NCBI RefSeq assembly: GCF_003050925.1
Contig: NZ_QAOV01000008.1
Location: forward strand, 124,001-188,000
Length of the DNA stretch: 64,000 bases
DNA from: Pseudomonas sp. GV085
Lineage (GTDB): Bacteria > Pseudomonadota > Gammaproteobacteria > Pseudomonadales > Pseudomonadaceae
Direction: 5' to 3'
Part shown: piece by piece, positions 49,450-57,800 of the stretch
Layout of the letters: each line of letters starts with the position of its first letter
Position numbering within the stretch: the first letter of the stretch is position 1
Translations under genes and position numbers: made by a program
Notes under the pieces: generated by a model
What the model was told of the DNA's origin: nothing
The model's database searches: none
Seen by the model: the letters and a program-made list of their open reading frames with translations, nothing else

Positions 49450-51038
49450 TTGCGCACCCAATGCACGAGGGCCGGTACGCTCCAGTTCTTGTGCGGGTTG
49501 TTCGGCTGGGTACTGTGATCATTGATCACCAGCAGCACCGGCAAGCCCAGTTCATGGGTGATTTGCGCAGGGTGCTTGAAGCGGTGGTCGAAGAACTCAC
49601 GCACATAGACCAGGGCAATCGCCAACAGCAAACCGGTGAACAGCCCGAACGGAATGATCAGCATCGGCTTGGGGAACGCCGCTTCGGTCGGTTCGAACGG
49701 CGGGCTGAGTATCCGTGCGTTGGACAGGTCGTTGTCCAGTGCGCGCGCGGTGCTGCTTTCAGCGAAGCGCTGGGCATAGGTGGCGAACGCCTTGTGCAGC
49801 GCGTTGATCTCGGTGTCCATCTGCCGCAGTTTGCTGCGGGTTTCCTGCAACTGATGGATGCGATTCTGGAACTCGGCAATGCGCGCGGTTTTCTGGTCGA
49901 TGACCGAGCTGATCGTCATCAGGTCGCTGGTGCGCTCCTGAATCCGGTTGCTGACAATCTTCAGGAATTGCCCACGGGCCCGGATGATTTGCTCGCGGGC
50001 CATTTGCATCGGCTCACTGCCGGGCTGCAAGACCGCCAGGTCGTCCATGTAGCGGCTGACCAGGGTCGTCAGTCGCTCACCCAGTTGCTTGATCTCGCGG
50101 TCTTCGAACGCGACGCTGTCGACTGTGGTGGTGAAGGTGTAGGGGAAGGTGTAGTCGTTGAACCTGGCATTGTTGGCGGTCGCCAGGCTGGTTTTCAGGT
50201 AATCGAGCCAGCGCTGGCTTTGCAGCAGTCGGTCCTGATACAGGTTGAGCGCCTGTTCCTCGGTGTTGATCGCGTTGAGGCGGAACGTGATTTCTTCCTT
50301 GGGGTCGGACGAACCGACGCTTTCGAGCAAGGCCAGGCGATTGGCTTCCAGGCCATCGAGACGCACCTGGTACTGCAATTTCTTGGTCTCGTAGAAACTC
50401 TGCGGCAGGTCGATCGATTGCATTTCCTGGCGGGTGACCAGGTAGTTTTGCAGCAGGGCAGTGACGAATCGGGTGCCCTGGGCCGGGTCAGGGAAGTGGT
50501 AGACGATCGAGATCACGTTGGAGCCCGGCATGGTTTCAACCTTGAGGGCAGCGGACGCTTGTTGCGTGAGGGCATCGAGCAGGGTGTCGCGTACCGGATC
50601 GGTCTGCAGCCCGAGCAGGCTGCGAACGGGGTTGATCACGTGTTCGCGAACGGGATTGATCACAAACCGTTTGAGCGGCTGCACCAGCAGTTTGTTGAAG
50701 GCGCTCACGGGCTGCGTGTACTCACCCTTTTCGCGCAACTGGCCGATGGTCTGGCGGATCAAGGCCGGCGAACGCAGGATATTGCTCTCGGTCTCCATGT
50801 CGGCCAGCGACGGCGGAATGAAGGAAGCGTTTTCCTGATTGAGGGTGCTGGTGGCATCCCCCTGGGAAATTTTCTTGGATTGCACGATCACCTGGGCGGT
50901 GATATCGAAACTCTGCTTGAGCAACAGTGGCAAGACCACGGCGATCACGGCAAAGACCAGGAAGACTCGCTTCACCAACTGCTTGTTGGCGAAGAAGATC
51001 CTGAAGAACTCATGCAGGTAGTTTTCCTTTGGATTCAT
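49446..51038 (-). CDS. Wzz/Wzc-type polysaccharide chain-length protein without kinase domain
   Basis: The 530-residue protein has transmembrane helices near 24-42 and 463-485, a large periplasmic coiled-coil region between them (QNRIHQLQETRSKLRQMDTEINAL) and the P-rich ILSPPFEPTEAAFPKPMLII motif before the second helix. It ends ~45 residues after it, with no Walker motifs. The kinase part is encoded separately at 52108 (the two-protein CpsCD-like layout). The family sets polymer length together with Wza and the kinase. Confidence 0.86.
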   Translation of the reverse strand: MNPKENYLHEFFRIFFANKQLVKRVFLVFAVIAVVLPLLLKQSFDITAQVIVQSKKISQGDATSTLNQENASFIPPSLADMETESNILRSPALIRQTIGQLREKGEYTQPVSAFNKLLVQPLKRFVINPVREHVINPVRSLLGLQTDPVRDTLLDALTQQASAALKVETMPGSNVISIVYHFPDPAQGTRFVTALLQNYLVTRQEMQSIDLPQSFYETKKLQYQVRLDGLEANRLALLESVGSSDPKEEITFRLNAINTEEQALNLYQDRLLQSQRWLDYLKTSLATANNARFNDYTFPYTFTTTVDSVAFEDREIKQLGERLTTLVSRYMDDLAVLQPGSEPMQMAREQIIRARGQFLKIVSNRIQERTSDLMTISSVIDQKTARIAEFQNRIHQLQETRSKLRQMDTEINALHKAFATYAQRFAESSTARALDNDLSNARILSPPFEPTEAAFPKPMLIIPFGLFTGLLLAIALVYVREFFDHRFKHPAQITHELGLPVLLVINDHSTQPNNPHKNWSVPALVHWVRN

Positions 51039-51053
51039 GTGGGTACCTGAGAG

Positions 51054-52085
51054 TTAGTTGCTGCTGTCGTCTTTGTTGTCGACGCGGTAGCTGAAGCTGA
51101 GGCCCATGCCCTGGAACAACACGACGTCCGCCAGTTGCCGCACGAGCTCACCGGTGCTGGCCAGTTTGGTCTTGGGCACGTACAGCATGTCGTCCGCTTG
51201 CAGGTAGGCGATCTGGGTGGCGTCGCCGGACAAGGCTTTTTCCACGTCGTAACGATGCGCGACCACCTGGTTGCCGTTGCGCCGCATGATCATCACCGAG
51301 TCCAGACGTGCCTTGGCGTTGGAACCGCGGGCCATGGTCAGGGCTTCGAGCACCGACACCGGACGGCGGATCGGATAGGAGCCCGGCTGGCCGACTTCAC
51401 CCAGTACATAGATTTCGTTGCCGGCGGTGGACTTGAGCAGCACGTCCACGGTCATGCGCCCCGGCAGGGTGGCATAGCGATTATTGAGGTAGGCCTGCAG
51501 TTGGTTGAGGGTCATGCCTTGCAGCGGCACGGCACCGATTTCCGGGAAGCTGGCATAGCCGTCGGTGCCCACGGTGATTTCCCGGCTCATACCGGTGGCG
51601 GGGTGGTTGAGCACGGACTTGAGGTTCCATTCACCGGCCAGCGGGTTCACCACCGTCACTGACAGCTGATTGCGGTTGGGCTGGAACAGCTGTTTGCGAT
51701 CGTAGGCGCGCTGAATGGCGTCCCGTGCTTCATCGCGGGTCAGGCCCTCGATTTTCACCGTGGTGTGGGCCCCGGGCAGTTCGATGGTGCCATCGGGCAG
51801 CACCAACTGGTTGCCGTTGAACTGGCTGGCGGCGGTGAAATTCAGCGCGATCGTGTCCCCGGACTGCACGCGATAGGCGGCCGAGCCACTGGTGCTGATG
51901 TGGAAGATCACGTCCAGCACGTCCTGTGGGCGCAGGGTCTGCTCGACCTTGGGCACGTCGGTGGCCTGGGCATTGGCCGGTGGGGCCGTGAGGATTTGCA
52001 CCGGCATGCTTTGTGATTCGTCGGAGGAAATGCTGGAGCAACCTGCAAGGGGTAGCAGCAGCAGGACAAGCATCTTGGCGTTCAT
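51054..52085 (-). CDS. Wza-like outer-membrane polysaccharide export lipoprotein
   Basis: The 343-residue protein has a lipoprotein signal (MNAKMLVLLLLPLAGC; lipobox cysteine at 16). A Poly_export domain follows (LRPQDVLDVIFHISTSGSAAYRVQSGDTIALNF), with SLBB-like repeats (YVLGEVGQPGSYPIRRPVSVLEAL) and the C-terminal region expected to form the outer-membrane helical barrel. It is the outer-membrane exit channel for the exopolysaccharide. It follows the kinase-like gene by 22 bases and precedes the chain-length gene by 15. Confidence 0.9.
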   Translation of the reverse strand: MNAKMLVLLLLPLAGCSSISSDESQSMPVQILTAPPANAQATDVPKVEQTLRPQDVLDVIFHISTSGSAAYRVQSGDTIALNFTAASQFNGNQLVLPDGTIELPGAHTTVKIEGLTRDEARDAIQRAYDRKQLFQPNRNQLSVTVVNPLAGEWNLKSVLNHPATGMSREITVGTDGYASFPEIGAVPLQGMTLNQLQAYLNNRYATLPGRMTVDVLLKSTAGNEIYVLGEVGQPGSYPIRRPVSVLEALTMARGSNAKARLDSVMIMRRNGNQVVAHRYDVEKALSGDATQIAYLQADDMLYVPKTKLASTGELVRQLADVVLFQGMGLSFSYRVDNKDDSSN

Positions 52086-52107
52086 GGCGTCATCCTTGTC
52101 TGACTGC

Positions 52108-52755
52108 TCACAGGTTTTTGTACAGCCATTCGGGCATGTAGTACTTGCGTCGGTTGAACACGCTGCCGACCAGCTTCGCTCCCGCCTGGCTCAAGCGCTT
52201 GGCCGCGGCCTGGGCCACTTCCCAGCGGGTGTCTTCCGCGGGGACGACCAGGACCACACCGTCCACCTGGGTGCTGATGACCAGGGTGTCGGAGGCCGAA
52301 TACACCGCGTCGCCGTCGATCACCACGAAGCGGTAGCGGATGCCGAGTTGATCGAGCAGCGGGCTCAGGCACTCGGGTGTCAGGTGCTCGTTGCCACGGA
52401 AGTATCGGCCCAATGGCAGAACGTGAAAGGGCAGGCTGGAGACGTCCACCACGCAGTCCTGCAACAAGGGCGGGCTCTGGGTGTTGAACATCAAGTCGCG
52501 AAACCCTCGTTCCTTGCTCAGCCCCAACTGTTGCGTGAGGTTGGTCGCCGAATGGCTGGCATCCACCAGCAACACCAGGCCGCTGCTCATCTTCGCCAGT
52601 TGACTGGCCAGCGCCAGGGCGCTGGTGGTGGTGCCTGCGCCGGGGTTGGCGGCGGTCAGGTACAGGATCCGCAGGTTCTGGTCGAGTACGGTCGATGTCA
52701 GGTTGGACTCGCTCGGGCTGGCAATGCTGAGGCTTTTAGCCGATGAACCGTCCAT
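52108..52755 (-). CDS. BY-kinase-like (CpsD) protein lacking the P-loop lysine
   Basis: The 215-residue protein has the fold of the bacterial tyrosine kinases: a P-loop region LTAANPGAGTTTSALALA near 34-50, a Walker A'-like VLLVDASHSATNL and a hydrophobic RFVVIDGDAVY. The canonical GEGKS/T lysine is replaced by threonine (T42), and the Walker A' aspartate context is changed. The tail holds only one tyrosine (EWLYKNL), not the usual Tyr cluster. I infer a pseudokinase or regulatory ATPase-like partner of the Wzz-type protein. It begins one base before the sugar transferase ends. Confidence 0.75.
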   Translation of the reverse strand: MDGSSAKSLSIASPSESNLTSTVLDQNLRILYLTAANPGAGTTTSALALASQLAKMSSGLVLLVDASHSATNLTQQLGLSKERGFRDLMFNTQSPPLLQDCVVDVSSLPFHVLPLGRYFRGNEHLTPECLSPLLDQLGIRYRFVVIDGDAVYSASDTLVISTQVDGVVLVVPAEDTRWEVAQAAAKRLSQAGAKLVGSVFNRRKYYMPEWLYKNL

Positions 52756-53502
52756 TCAACTCGCTCCGTGACCGCTGAACACTTTGAAAGGGGTTTTCAG
52801 CAGAATCTTCAAATCAAGCAGCAGGCTCTGCTGGGCGATGTAAGCGAGGTCCAACTCAACGCGCTGGTCGAAATCGATATTGCTGCGCCCGGAGATTTGC
52901 CACAGGCCGGTCATGCCGGGGTAGATGCTCAGGCGCGCAAGATGCTTGTCCTCGTAGCGGTAGGCGTTGAACGAAGTCGGCCTGGGGCCTACCAGGCGCA
53001 TGTCGCCGGTCACCACGTTTAACAGGTTCGGCAGCTCATCGAGACTGGTGCGTCGCAGGAAACTGCCGATACCGGTGATGCGCGGGTCCTTGTCGATCTT
53101 GAAATCGATGGCGTCGGCGCCGTGCTTGTTCAGGTGCCGCAGGGAGTCCTTGAGCTCCTCGGCGTTGACGACCATGGTGCGGAATTTGTACATGCCGAAC
53201 AGGCGGCCGCGGTAGCCGGTGCGTTTCTGCACGAACATCACCGGCCCCGGGCTGGTCAGTTTGATGGCCAGCGCCAGCCCCAGCAGCACCGGGGAAATCA
53301 GCACCAGGACCAGCGCTGCGCCGAAGCCGGCCAGGACGCGGTTGGTGCGCGACAGGGTCCACGGCCGGCCACCTTCGCGACCGGTTATTCAGCCACAACC
53401 CTGCATGTGGATGGCGGCATCCATGCGCTTGCGTTGCTCGGGGTCCAGGCGCTTGTCCCTATGCATTTTGTTAAGGGGCACACTTTTTTCGTGTTCAGAC
53501 AT
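52756..53502 (-). pseudogene. Priming sugar transferase (WcaJ-like) with an in-frame TGA
   Basis: The frame from ATG 53502 (GGAG upstream; MSEHEKSVPLNKMHRDKRLD...) is interrupted by TGA at 53391-53389, after 37 codons. It then runs open in the same frame to 52756. After the stop it encodes VLAGFGAALVLVLISPVLLGLALAIKLTSPGPVMF, the RTGYRGRLFGMYKFRTMV and LRRTSLDELPNLLNVVTGDMRLVGPRP motifs of undecaprenyl-phosphate sugar phosphotransferases. A TGG-to-TGA (Trp to stop) change fits the context GGC TGA ATA ACC. An internal GTG start at 53304 would give only 182 residues. Without this enzyme no repeat unit can be primed. Confidence 0.75.
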
Positions 53503-53632
53503 AGATTCTCCGCAGAGTTAAGCCGTGTGCGGCATGGCCGACGCAGTCAGTCGTAAGTGCGAGACCAGGCAACGACGCGCCCCGGTCCCTCATCGGACAC
53601 CCATAAACCGGCTGCTGCGGTGACGAGAGTCT
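53503..53632 (-). other. Spacer between ugd and the sugar transferase
   Basis: The 130-base gap has a few G/C-rich stretches and no obvious gene. It may hold a second promoter for the biosynthetic genes; nothing specific is visible. Confidence 0.4.
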
Positions 53633-54985
53633 TCATGGATGGACGGCCTCGGGCACGATGTGGCGCAAGCCAATGCCGCAGTAATGCAGGCCGGCGGCCG
53701 CCACCTGTTCCGGGCTGTACAGGTTGCGCCCGTCCACGATCACCCGTTCACGCAGTTTGCTCGCCAGCATGTCGAAGTCGACCACGCGGAAGTTTTTCCA
53801 CTCGGTGCAGATCACCAGGGCATCGGCGTCTTCGAGTGTGTCATCGCGGGTGGCGCACAGATGCAGGTCGTTGCGGTAGCCGTAAAGGCGCCGGCATTCG
53901 GACATGGCTTCCGGGTCGTAGGCCTGCACGCTCGCGCCTTCGGCCCAGAGTGCTTCCATCAGGTAGCGGCTGGGTGCTTCGCGCATGTCATCGGTGTTGG
54001 GTTTGAACGCCAGGCCCCACACGGCGATGGATTTGCCGGCCAGTCCACCGGGAAATTGCGCCTTGAGTTTGCTGAACAGGATATGCCGCTGGTGGTCGTT
54101 GACGTCGGTCACGCTACGCAGCAACTTGAGGGGCATTCCGGCATGTTCGGCGGTGTGCAACAGGGCGCGCAGGTCCTTGGGGAAGCACGAACCGCCGAAG
54201 CCGCAACCGGGGTAGATGAAGTGGTAACCGATGCGCGGGTCCGAGCCGATGCCTTTGCGCACGGCTTCGATATCTGCTCCCAGCAACTCGGTGAGGTTGG
54301 CCAGTTCGTTCATGAAGCTGATGCGCGTGGCCAGCATCGCGTTCGCCGCGTACTTGGTCAGCTCGGCGCTGCGGTTGTCCATGAACATCAATTTGTCGTG
54401 GTTGCGGCAGAACGGCGCGTAGAGCTCGCTCATCTGGCTGCGGGCTTGATCGTCAGTGGTGCCGACGATGATCCGGTCCGGGCGCATGCAATCGGCCAGG
54501 GCACTGCCTTCCTTGAGGAATTCCGGGTTGGACACCACCCGTACCTTCAGCGAACTTTTGCCGCGGTGCTGCAACTCTTCAACGGCAGTCGCGCTGACCT
54601 GATCCGCCGTGCCGACCGGTACCGTGGACTTGATGATCAGGGTGCGGTCGGCCTCCATGAAACTGGCGATCTGCCGGGCCACGTTCAGCACATGGCTGAG
54701 GTCGGCCGAGCCGTCTTCGTCGGCGGGCGTACCGACGGCGATGAAAATCAGCTCGGCATGCTCCACCGCATCGCTGGCCTGGGTGGTGAAGAGCAGGCGA
54801 CCGGCCTTGATGTTTTCTTCAAGGGTGCCGGACAGCCCCGGCTCACTGATCGGTGGCACGGCCTGTTGCAGTTGCCGGATCTTGTTCGGATCGATGTCGA
54901 CACACAGGACGCGATGTCCGACATCGGCCAGTGCCGCTGCTTGAATCAGGCCAACATAGCCCGTACCAAATACGCTTACGTCCAT
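53633..54985 (-). CDS. ugd: UDP-glucose 6-dehydrogenase
   Basis: The 450-residue protein starts MDVSVFGTGYVGLIQAAALADVGHRVLCVDID (GxGxxG at 7-12), and has VGTPADEDGSADL, STVPVGTADQV, NPEFLKEGSALADCMRPDRIIVG, the active-site cysteine region GCGFGGSCFPKDLRAL and GLAFKPNTDDMREAPS. The enzyme oxidises UDP-glucose twice to UDP-glucuronate. It is first in the operon, so the polymer is expected to contain uronic acid or a sugar derived from it. Confidence 0.93.
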   Translation of the reverse strand: MDVSVFGTGYVGLIQAAALADVGHRVLCVDIDPNKIRQLQQAVPPISEPGLSGTLEENIKAGRLLFTTQASDAVEHAELIFIAVGTPADEDGSADLSHVLNVARQIASFMEADRTLIIKSTVPVGTADQVSATAVEELQHRGKSSLKVRVVSNPEFLKEGSALADCMRPDRIIVGTTDDQARSQMSELYAPFCRNHDKLMFMDNRSAELTKYAANAMLATRISFMNELANLTELLGADIEAVRKGIGSDPRIGYHFIYPGCGFGGSCFPKDLRALLHTAEHAGMPLKLLRSVTDVNDHQRHILFSKLKAQFPGGLAGKSIAVWGLAFKPNTDDMREAPSRYLMEALWAEGASVQAYDPEAMSECRRLYGYRNDLHLCATRDDTLEDADALVICTEWKNFRVVDFDMLASKLRERVIVDGRNLYSPEQVAAAGLHYCGIGLRHIVPEAVHP

Positions 54986-55471
54986 ATTAGCGTGCCTCGC
55001 AAGACGTGGAGAGTTGCAAAACAAGACTGTCAAAAGGGGTATAGACCAGCCTCGGTAAACCGTGTCAGCAAACCGGCATGTAATAGGGGCAAGACACTCC
55101 CAAATGTGGGGGCGATCGCCATCAAGGTCGCAGCACTATTGGCTTTTCCCCCGATTTTGGCTGTTCAGCGAAAATCTCAAGAAAACGACAGGCGGTCGTA
55201 AGCCTTGAAGTACAAGGGTTGTAGCTGCTAAGTGTGTCAGGTTTGAGTCGCCGGCTTGATGACCATTTTTAACAAAGGTCGCCAGTTCTCACGCACGGAT
55301 GGCGTAAAGCCAGTGTTAAAAAATGTCCAACAACCTGCTGGTCAAGTGCCTGATACACCGCGGGCATTTCGGCGGTGTAGCCGAGGATCGGTGGACAGGA
55401 GTCCACGGTGCAGTCCATGAGCATGATGTTGCTGGGCCTGGATCAGCAAGGCGGCGCACTTGCGTGGTTTT
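54986..55471. other. 486-base intergenic region upstream of the exopolysaccharide operon
   Basis: The region contains a dyad with outer arms TTTTTAACA/TGTTAAAAA (55266-55322) and a palindromic GGCGATCGCC (55111-55120). Small ORFs such as 55342-55533 (minus) are not protein-like. It should hold the promoter of the operon, but no single -10/-35 pair is convincing by eye. Confidence 0.5.
55266..55322. promoter_or_regulatory. Long dyad upstream of the EPS operon
   Basis: TTTTTAACA (55266-55274) and TGTTAAAAA (55314-55322) are exact inverted repeats. Inside them lie CGCCA and TGGCG, also inverted. It may be an operator pair or a cruciform/hairpin about 280 bases before the ugd start. Confidence 0.4.
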
Positions 55472-56512
55472 TCATTGACCTTGCCGGGTTCGCCAGGCGC
55501 CCGGTGAGCACCCCAGCCACCGCAGGCAGGCACGGTTGAAGCTTTGCACGTCGCTGTAGCCCAGGCGGTCGGAAATCTCCACCAGCTCCAGGTCTGTCCC
55601 CTGCAAAAAATCTTCGGTCCGGTAGCGGCGGTATTCGTCGAGCAACTCTGAAAAACTCCAGCCCAACGCCTTCAAGCGTCGGGCGGCGGTGCGCTCGAGC
55701 AAATGCCGGGTGGTACAGAATCGCTGCCAGTTGGCCTCGGCGAGGTCGGTGATCAAATAGTCGCAGACTTGCTCCAGCAAGGTCGGTTCGCTGTTGCGTC
55801 GGGTCTGCTCCACCAGTTCGACCAGCATGAGTTCCAGTTCATGATTACCCGGCGTCAACGGGATCACGAACAGCTGTGGATCGAGGCGGATCGAGTGCTG
55901 CGCCTGCCCCCATTGCACCGGTGCGCGAAAGGCTTGTTCATGTTCCTGCAGATTGGCCGTGCAGGCACCGGCCAGCCCGATGCCCAGAACCGGATCACGC
56001 TGCAGGCCGCTGGCGAGGAATTTGCGCCGCAACATGCTGCACAGGCTGATGAGGATGTAATCGGCGGTTGACGCGCTGGTTTTCACGCTGCCATGGTCGA
56101 GCAGGTGCAATTCGACGCGGTCGTCGCCGCGCACGATCCGGGCCTGGAAGTGTCCGTTGAAAAACGGAAAGAAACGCACGAAATACTGGCAGGCGCTGTC
56201 CAGTGAGTCGGCCACGTCGAACAGGTACGTCAGGCCGTTGGTGGCGGTGGAAACGAATCGCCGACCGGCCGCCAGGCCGATCAGCGGGTCGCCGGTCTGT
56301 TCCAGGGCAAATGCCCAGAAGCGCCGCGACATGAACAGCGGAATGCGCATGAATGGCGTACGCAACTCGAACAGGCTGCGTCGCAACAGGCCTTCGATGC
56401 GTTCCCGGTCCACACCCCGGGCCAGCAACTCTTCGATGGCCGGCAACAGGGTCGGCGCGTAGAACGCGTTGGGTATTGATTGATCGTGCAGCGGCCGGTC
56501 GCTTTTTGTCAT
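55472..56512 (-). CDS. AraC family transcriptional regulator (Arabinose_bd type)
   Basis: The 346-residue protein starts at ATG 56512. It has the N-terminal effector domain of OruR/ArgR-like AraC proteins (PTLLPAIEELLARGVDRERIEGLLRRS... GQLAGR-like GLAAGRRF) and a C-terminal double helix-turn-helix (SFSELLDEYRRYRTEDFLQGTDLELVEISDRLGYSDVQSFNRACLRWLGCSPGAWR). It is on the same strand as, and upstream of, the EPS operon but separated by 486 bases, so a regulatory link is only a guess. The upstream neighbour, a gene fragment at 56584, is divergent. Confidence 0.88.
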   Translation of the reverse strand: MTKSDRPLHDQSIPNAFYAPTLLPAIEELLARGVDRERIEGLLRRSLFELRTPFMRIPLFMSRRFWAFALEQTGDPLIGLAAGRRFVSTATNGLTYLFDVADSLDSACQYFVRFFPFFNGHFQARIVRGDDRVELHLLDHGSVKTSASTADYILISLCSMLRRKFLASGLQRDPVLGIGLAGACTANLQEHEQAFRAPVQWGQAQHSIRLDPQLFVIPLTPGNHELELMLVELVEQTRRNSEPTLLEQVCDYLITDLAEANWQRFCTTRHLLERTAARRLKALGWSFSELLDEYRRYRTEDFLQGTDLELVEISDRLGYSDVQSFNRACLRWLGCSPGAWRTRQGQ

Positions 56513-56583
56513 GCAGGGCTCACAGCTTGTTGCGGAACACGGGTCAGGCTGGCCGACGTTAAGCGATTTGCCGGAGCAAGACC

Positions 56584-56668
56584 ATGCTTGATTTACGCCA
56601 GCTCGATGCCTTGCTCGAATCGCCCCGCGCCGATTGGCAGGTGCGTTATTTCGATGTGACACCAAACC
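56584..56668 (+). pseudogene. Gene start cut by a REPIN
   Basis: ATG 56584 follows a CCGGAGCAAG site and encodes MLDLRQLDALLESPRADWQVRYFDVTPNP before running into the REPIN at 56669-56761, which supplies the rest of a 62-codon frame. The first 28 codons look like real coding sequence with no continuation. It is divergent from the AraC gene, where the regulator's target would be expected. Confidence 0.55.
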
Positions 56669-56761
56669 CTGTGGGAGCGAGCCTGCTCGCGATTGGGCCG
56701 TGTCAGTCGACATTATTGTTGAATGACACACCGCTATCGCGAGCAGGCTCGCTCCCACAGG
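56669..56761. repeat. REPIN (GAGCAGGCTCGC family)
   Basis: Inverted arms CCTGTGGGAGCGAGCCTGCTCGCGAT and GCTATCGCGAGCAGGCTCGCTCCCACAGG enclose a ~40-base spacer. It interrupts the fragment at 56584 and abuts the LysR stop. Confidence 0.92.
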
Positions 56762-56764
56762 GAT

Positions 56765-57703
56765 TTATGTAACTTCTTGAGGGGCATAGTTCGACGCCAG
56801 CAAGCGCCGGTCGACCGTCAACACCGCATCGACCATCGCCAGCGCGGCGGGTGTCAGGGAGTGGCCGGCGCGGCTGACGATGCCGTAGTGCAATTGCAGG
56901 CCGGGATCCTCCTTGGGTACATCGGCAAATTCCAGCAGGCGGACCAGGCCCTGGTCGACCAGTTCGGCCAAGGCCTCCACGGTGGCGATGCCCACCGCGT
57001 CGGAGCGCATCACCACGCGGCGGATGGCGTCGAACTGCGCGCATTCCACGCTCGGATTGAAGTCCGCCTCGCCCTGCACGTCGGCGAGGATCTTGCGGAT
57101 CATCGGCGGTATTCGCGTGCCGACCACCGCGTAGTCGAGCAGGGCGCGCAGGGACAGATTCCGCTGCTGCGCCAGGGGATGGCCGACACGGCAAAAGAAC
57201 CACCCGCGCCGGGGGCGCAACAGCTGTACCTGGTATCGCGGGTCGCCGGTGAAGTACCGCGCGTCGGCCACGAGGAATTCGATCTGCTGTTCACGAAGCC
57301 AGACCGCCAGTTGTTCCCAGTCGCCCTGGTGGAGACTGATGCGGATCGCCGGATGGGCCTGAATGAATTCCGCCAGCGCCTCGGGCACCAGCACCTGGGC
57401 CGGATACGGGCCGCAGCCGAAGCGCAGCTCGCCACCGGTCAGACCGTTGTATTGCGTCAGTTCGTTGTGCAGGGCCTGGCTGCCGGCGAGCAGGCGCCGG
57501 GCATGTTGCAGCACCAGTTCGCCTTGACCGGTCAGGCGCAATTCGCGGCTGCTGCGCTCCACCAGCACGCAGTCGAGGTCGCGCTCCAGGGTCTGGATGC
57601 TGCGACTGAAGGCCGGTTGGCTGAGATTGATCGCCTCAGCGGCGCGCCCGAAGTTGCGGTAATCGGCCAGGGCGACAAGGTGGCGGAGCTGTCGTAGATC
57701 CAT
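56765..57703 (-). CDS. LysR family transcriptional regulator
   Basis: The 312-residue protein starts at ATG 57703 (or 57706), with AGGAGACGC upstream. Its winged helix-turn-helix reads DLRQLRHLVALADYRNFGRAAEAINLSQPAFSRSIQTLERDLD, followed by a CbnR-like effector domain (GELRFGCGPYPAQVLVPEALAEFIQAHP). It is divergent from the AraC gene at 57801, with 97 bases between them. The target is unknown. Confidence 0.88.
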   Translation of the reverse strand: MDLRQLRHLVALADYRNFGRAAEAINLSQPAFSRSIQTLERDLDCVLVERSSRELRLTGQGELVLQHARRLLAGSQALHNELTQYNGLTGGELRFGCGPYPAQVLVPEALAEFIQAHPAIRISLHQGDWEQLAVWLREQQIEFLVADARYFTGDPRYQVQLLRPRRGWFFCRVGHPLAQQRNLSLRALLDYAVVGTRIPPMIRKILADVQGEADFNPSVECAQFDAIRRVVMRSDAVGIATVEALAELVDQGLVRLLEFADVPKEDPGLQLHYGIVSRAGHSLTPAALAMVDAVLTVDRRLLASNYAPQEVT

Positions 57704-57800
57704 CATGCGTCTCCTGCATTCGGCGGATACTTTTAATGCATTGGATCGATAGCACAGAGGCTGGCATAAGTACACGCCTGTCCTCTCGCCGTAACCTGCC

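Noticed and set aside
49461..51050. A 529-codon plus-strand ORF
   Set aside because: It lies wholly antisense to the Wzz/Wzc-type gene, whose protein has clear family features. The 520-codon ORF at 53639-55201 is likewise antisense to ugd.
55342..55533. A 63-codon minus-strand gene upstream of ugd
   Set aside because: The translation has no family character and no convincing ribosome-binding site.
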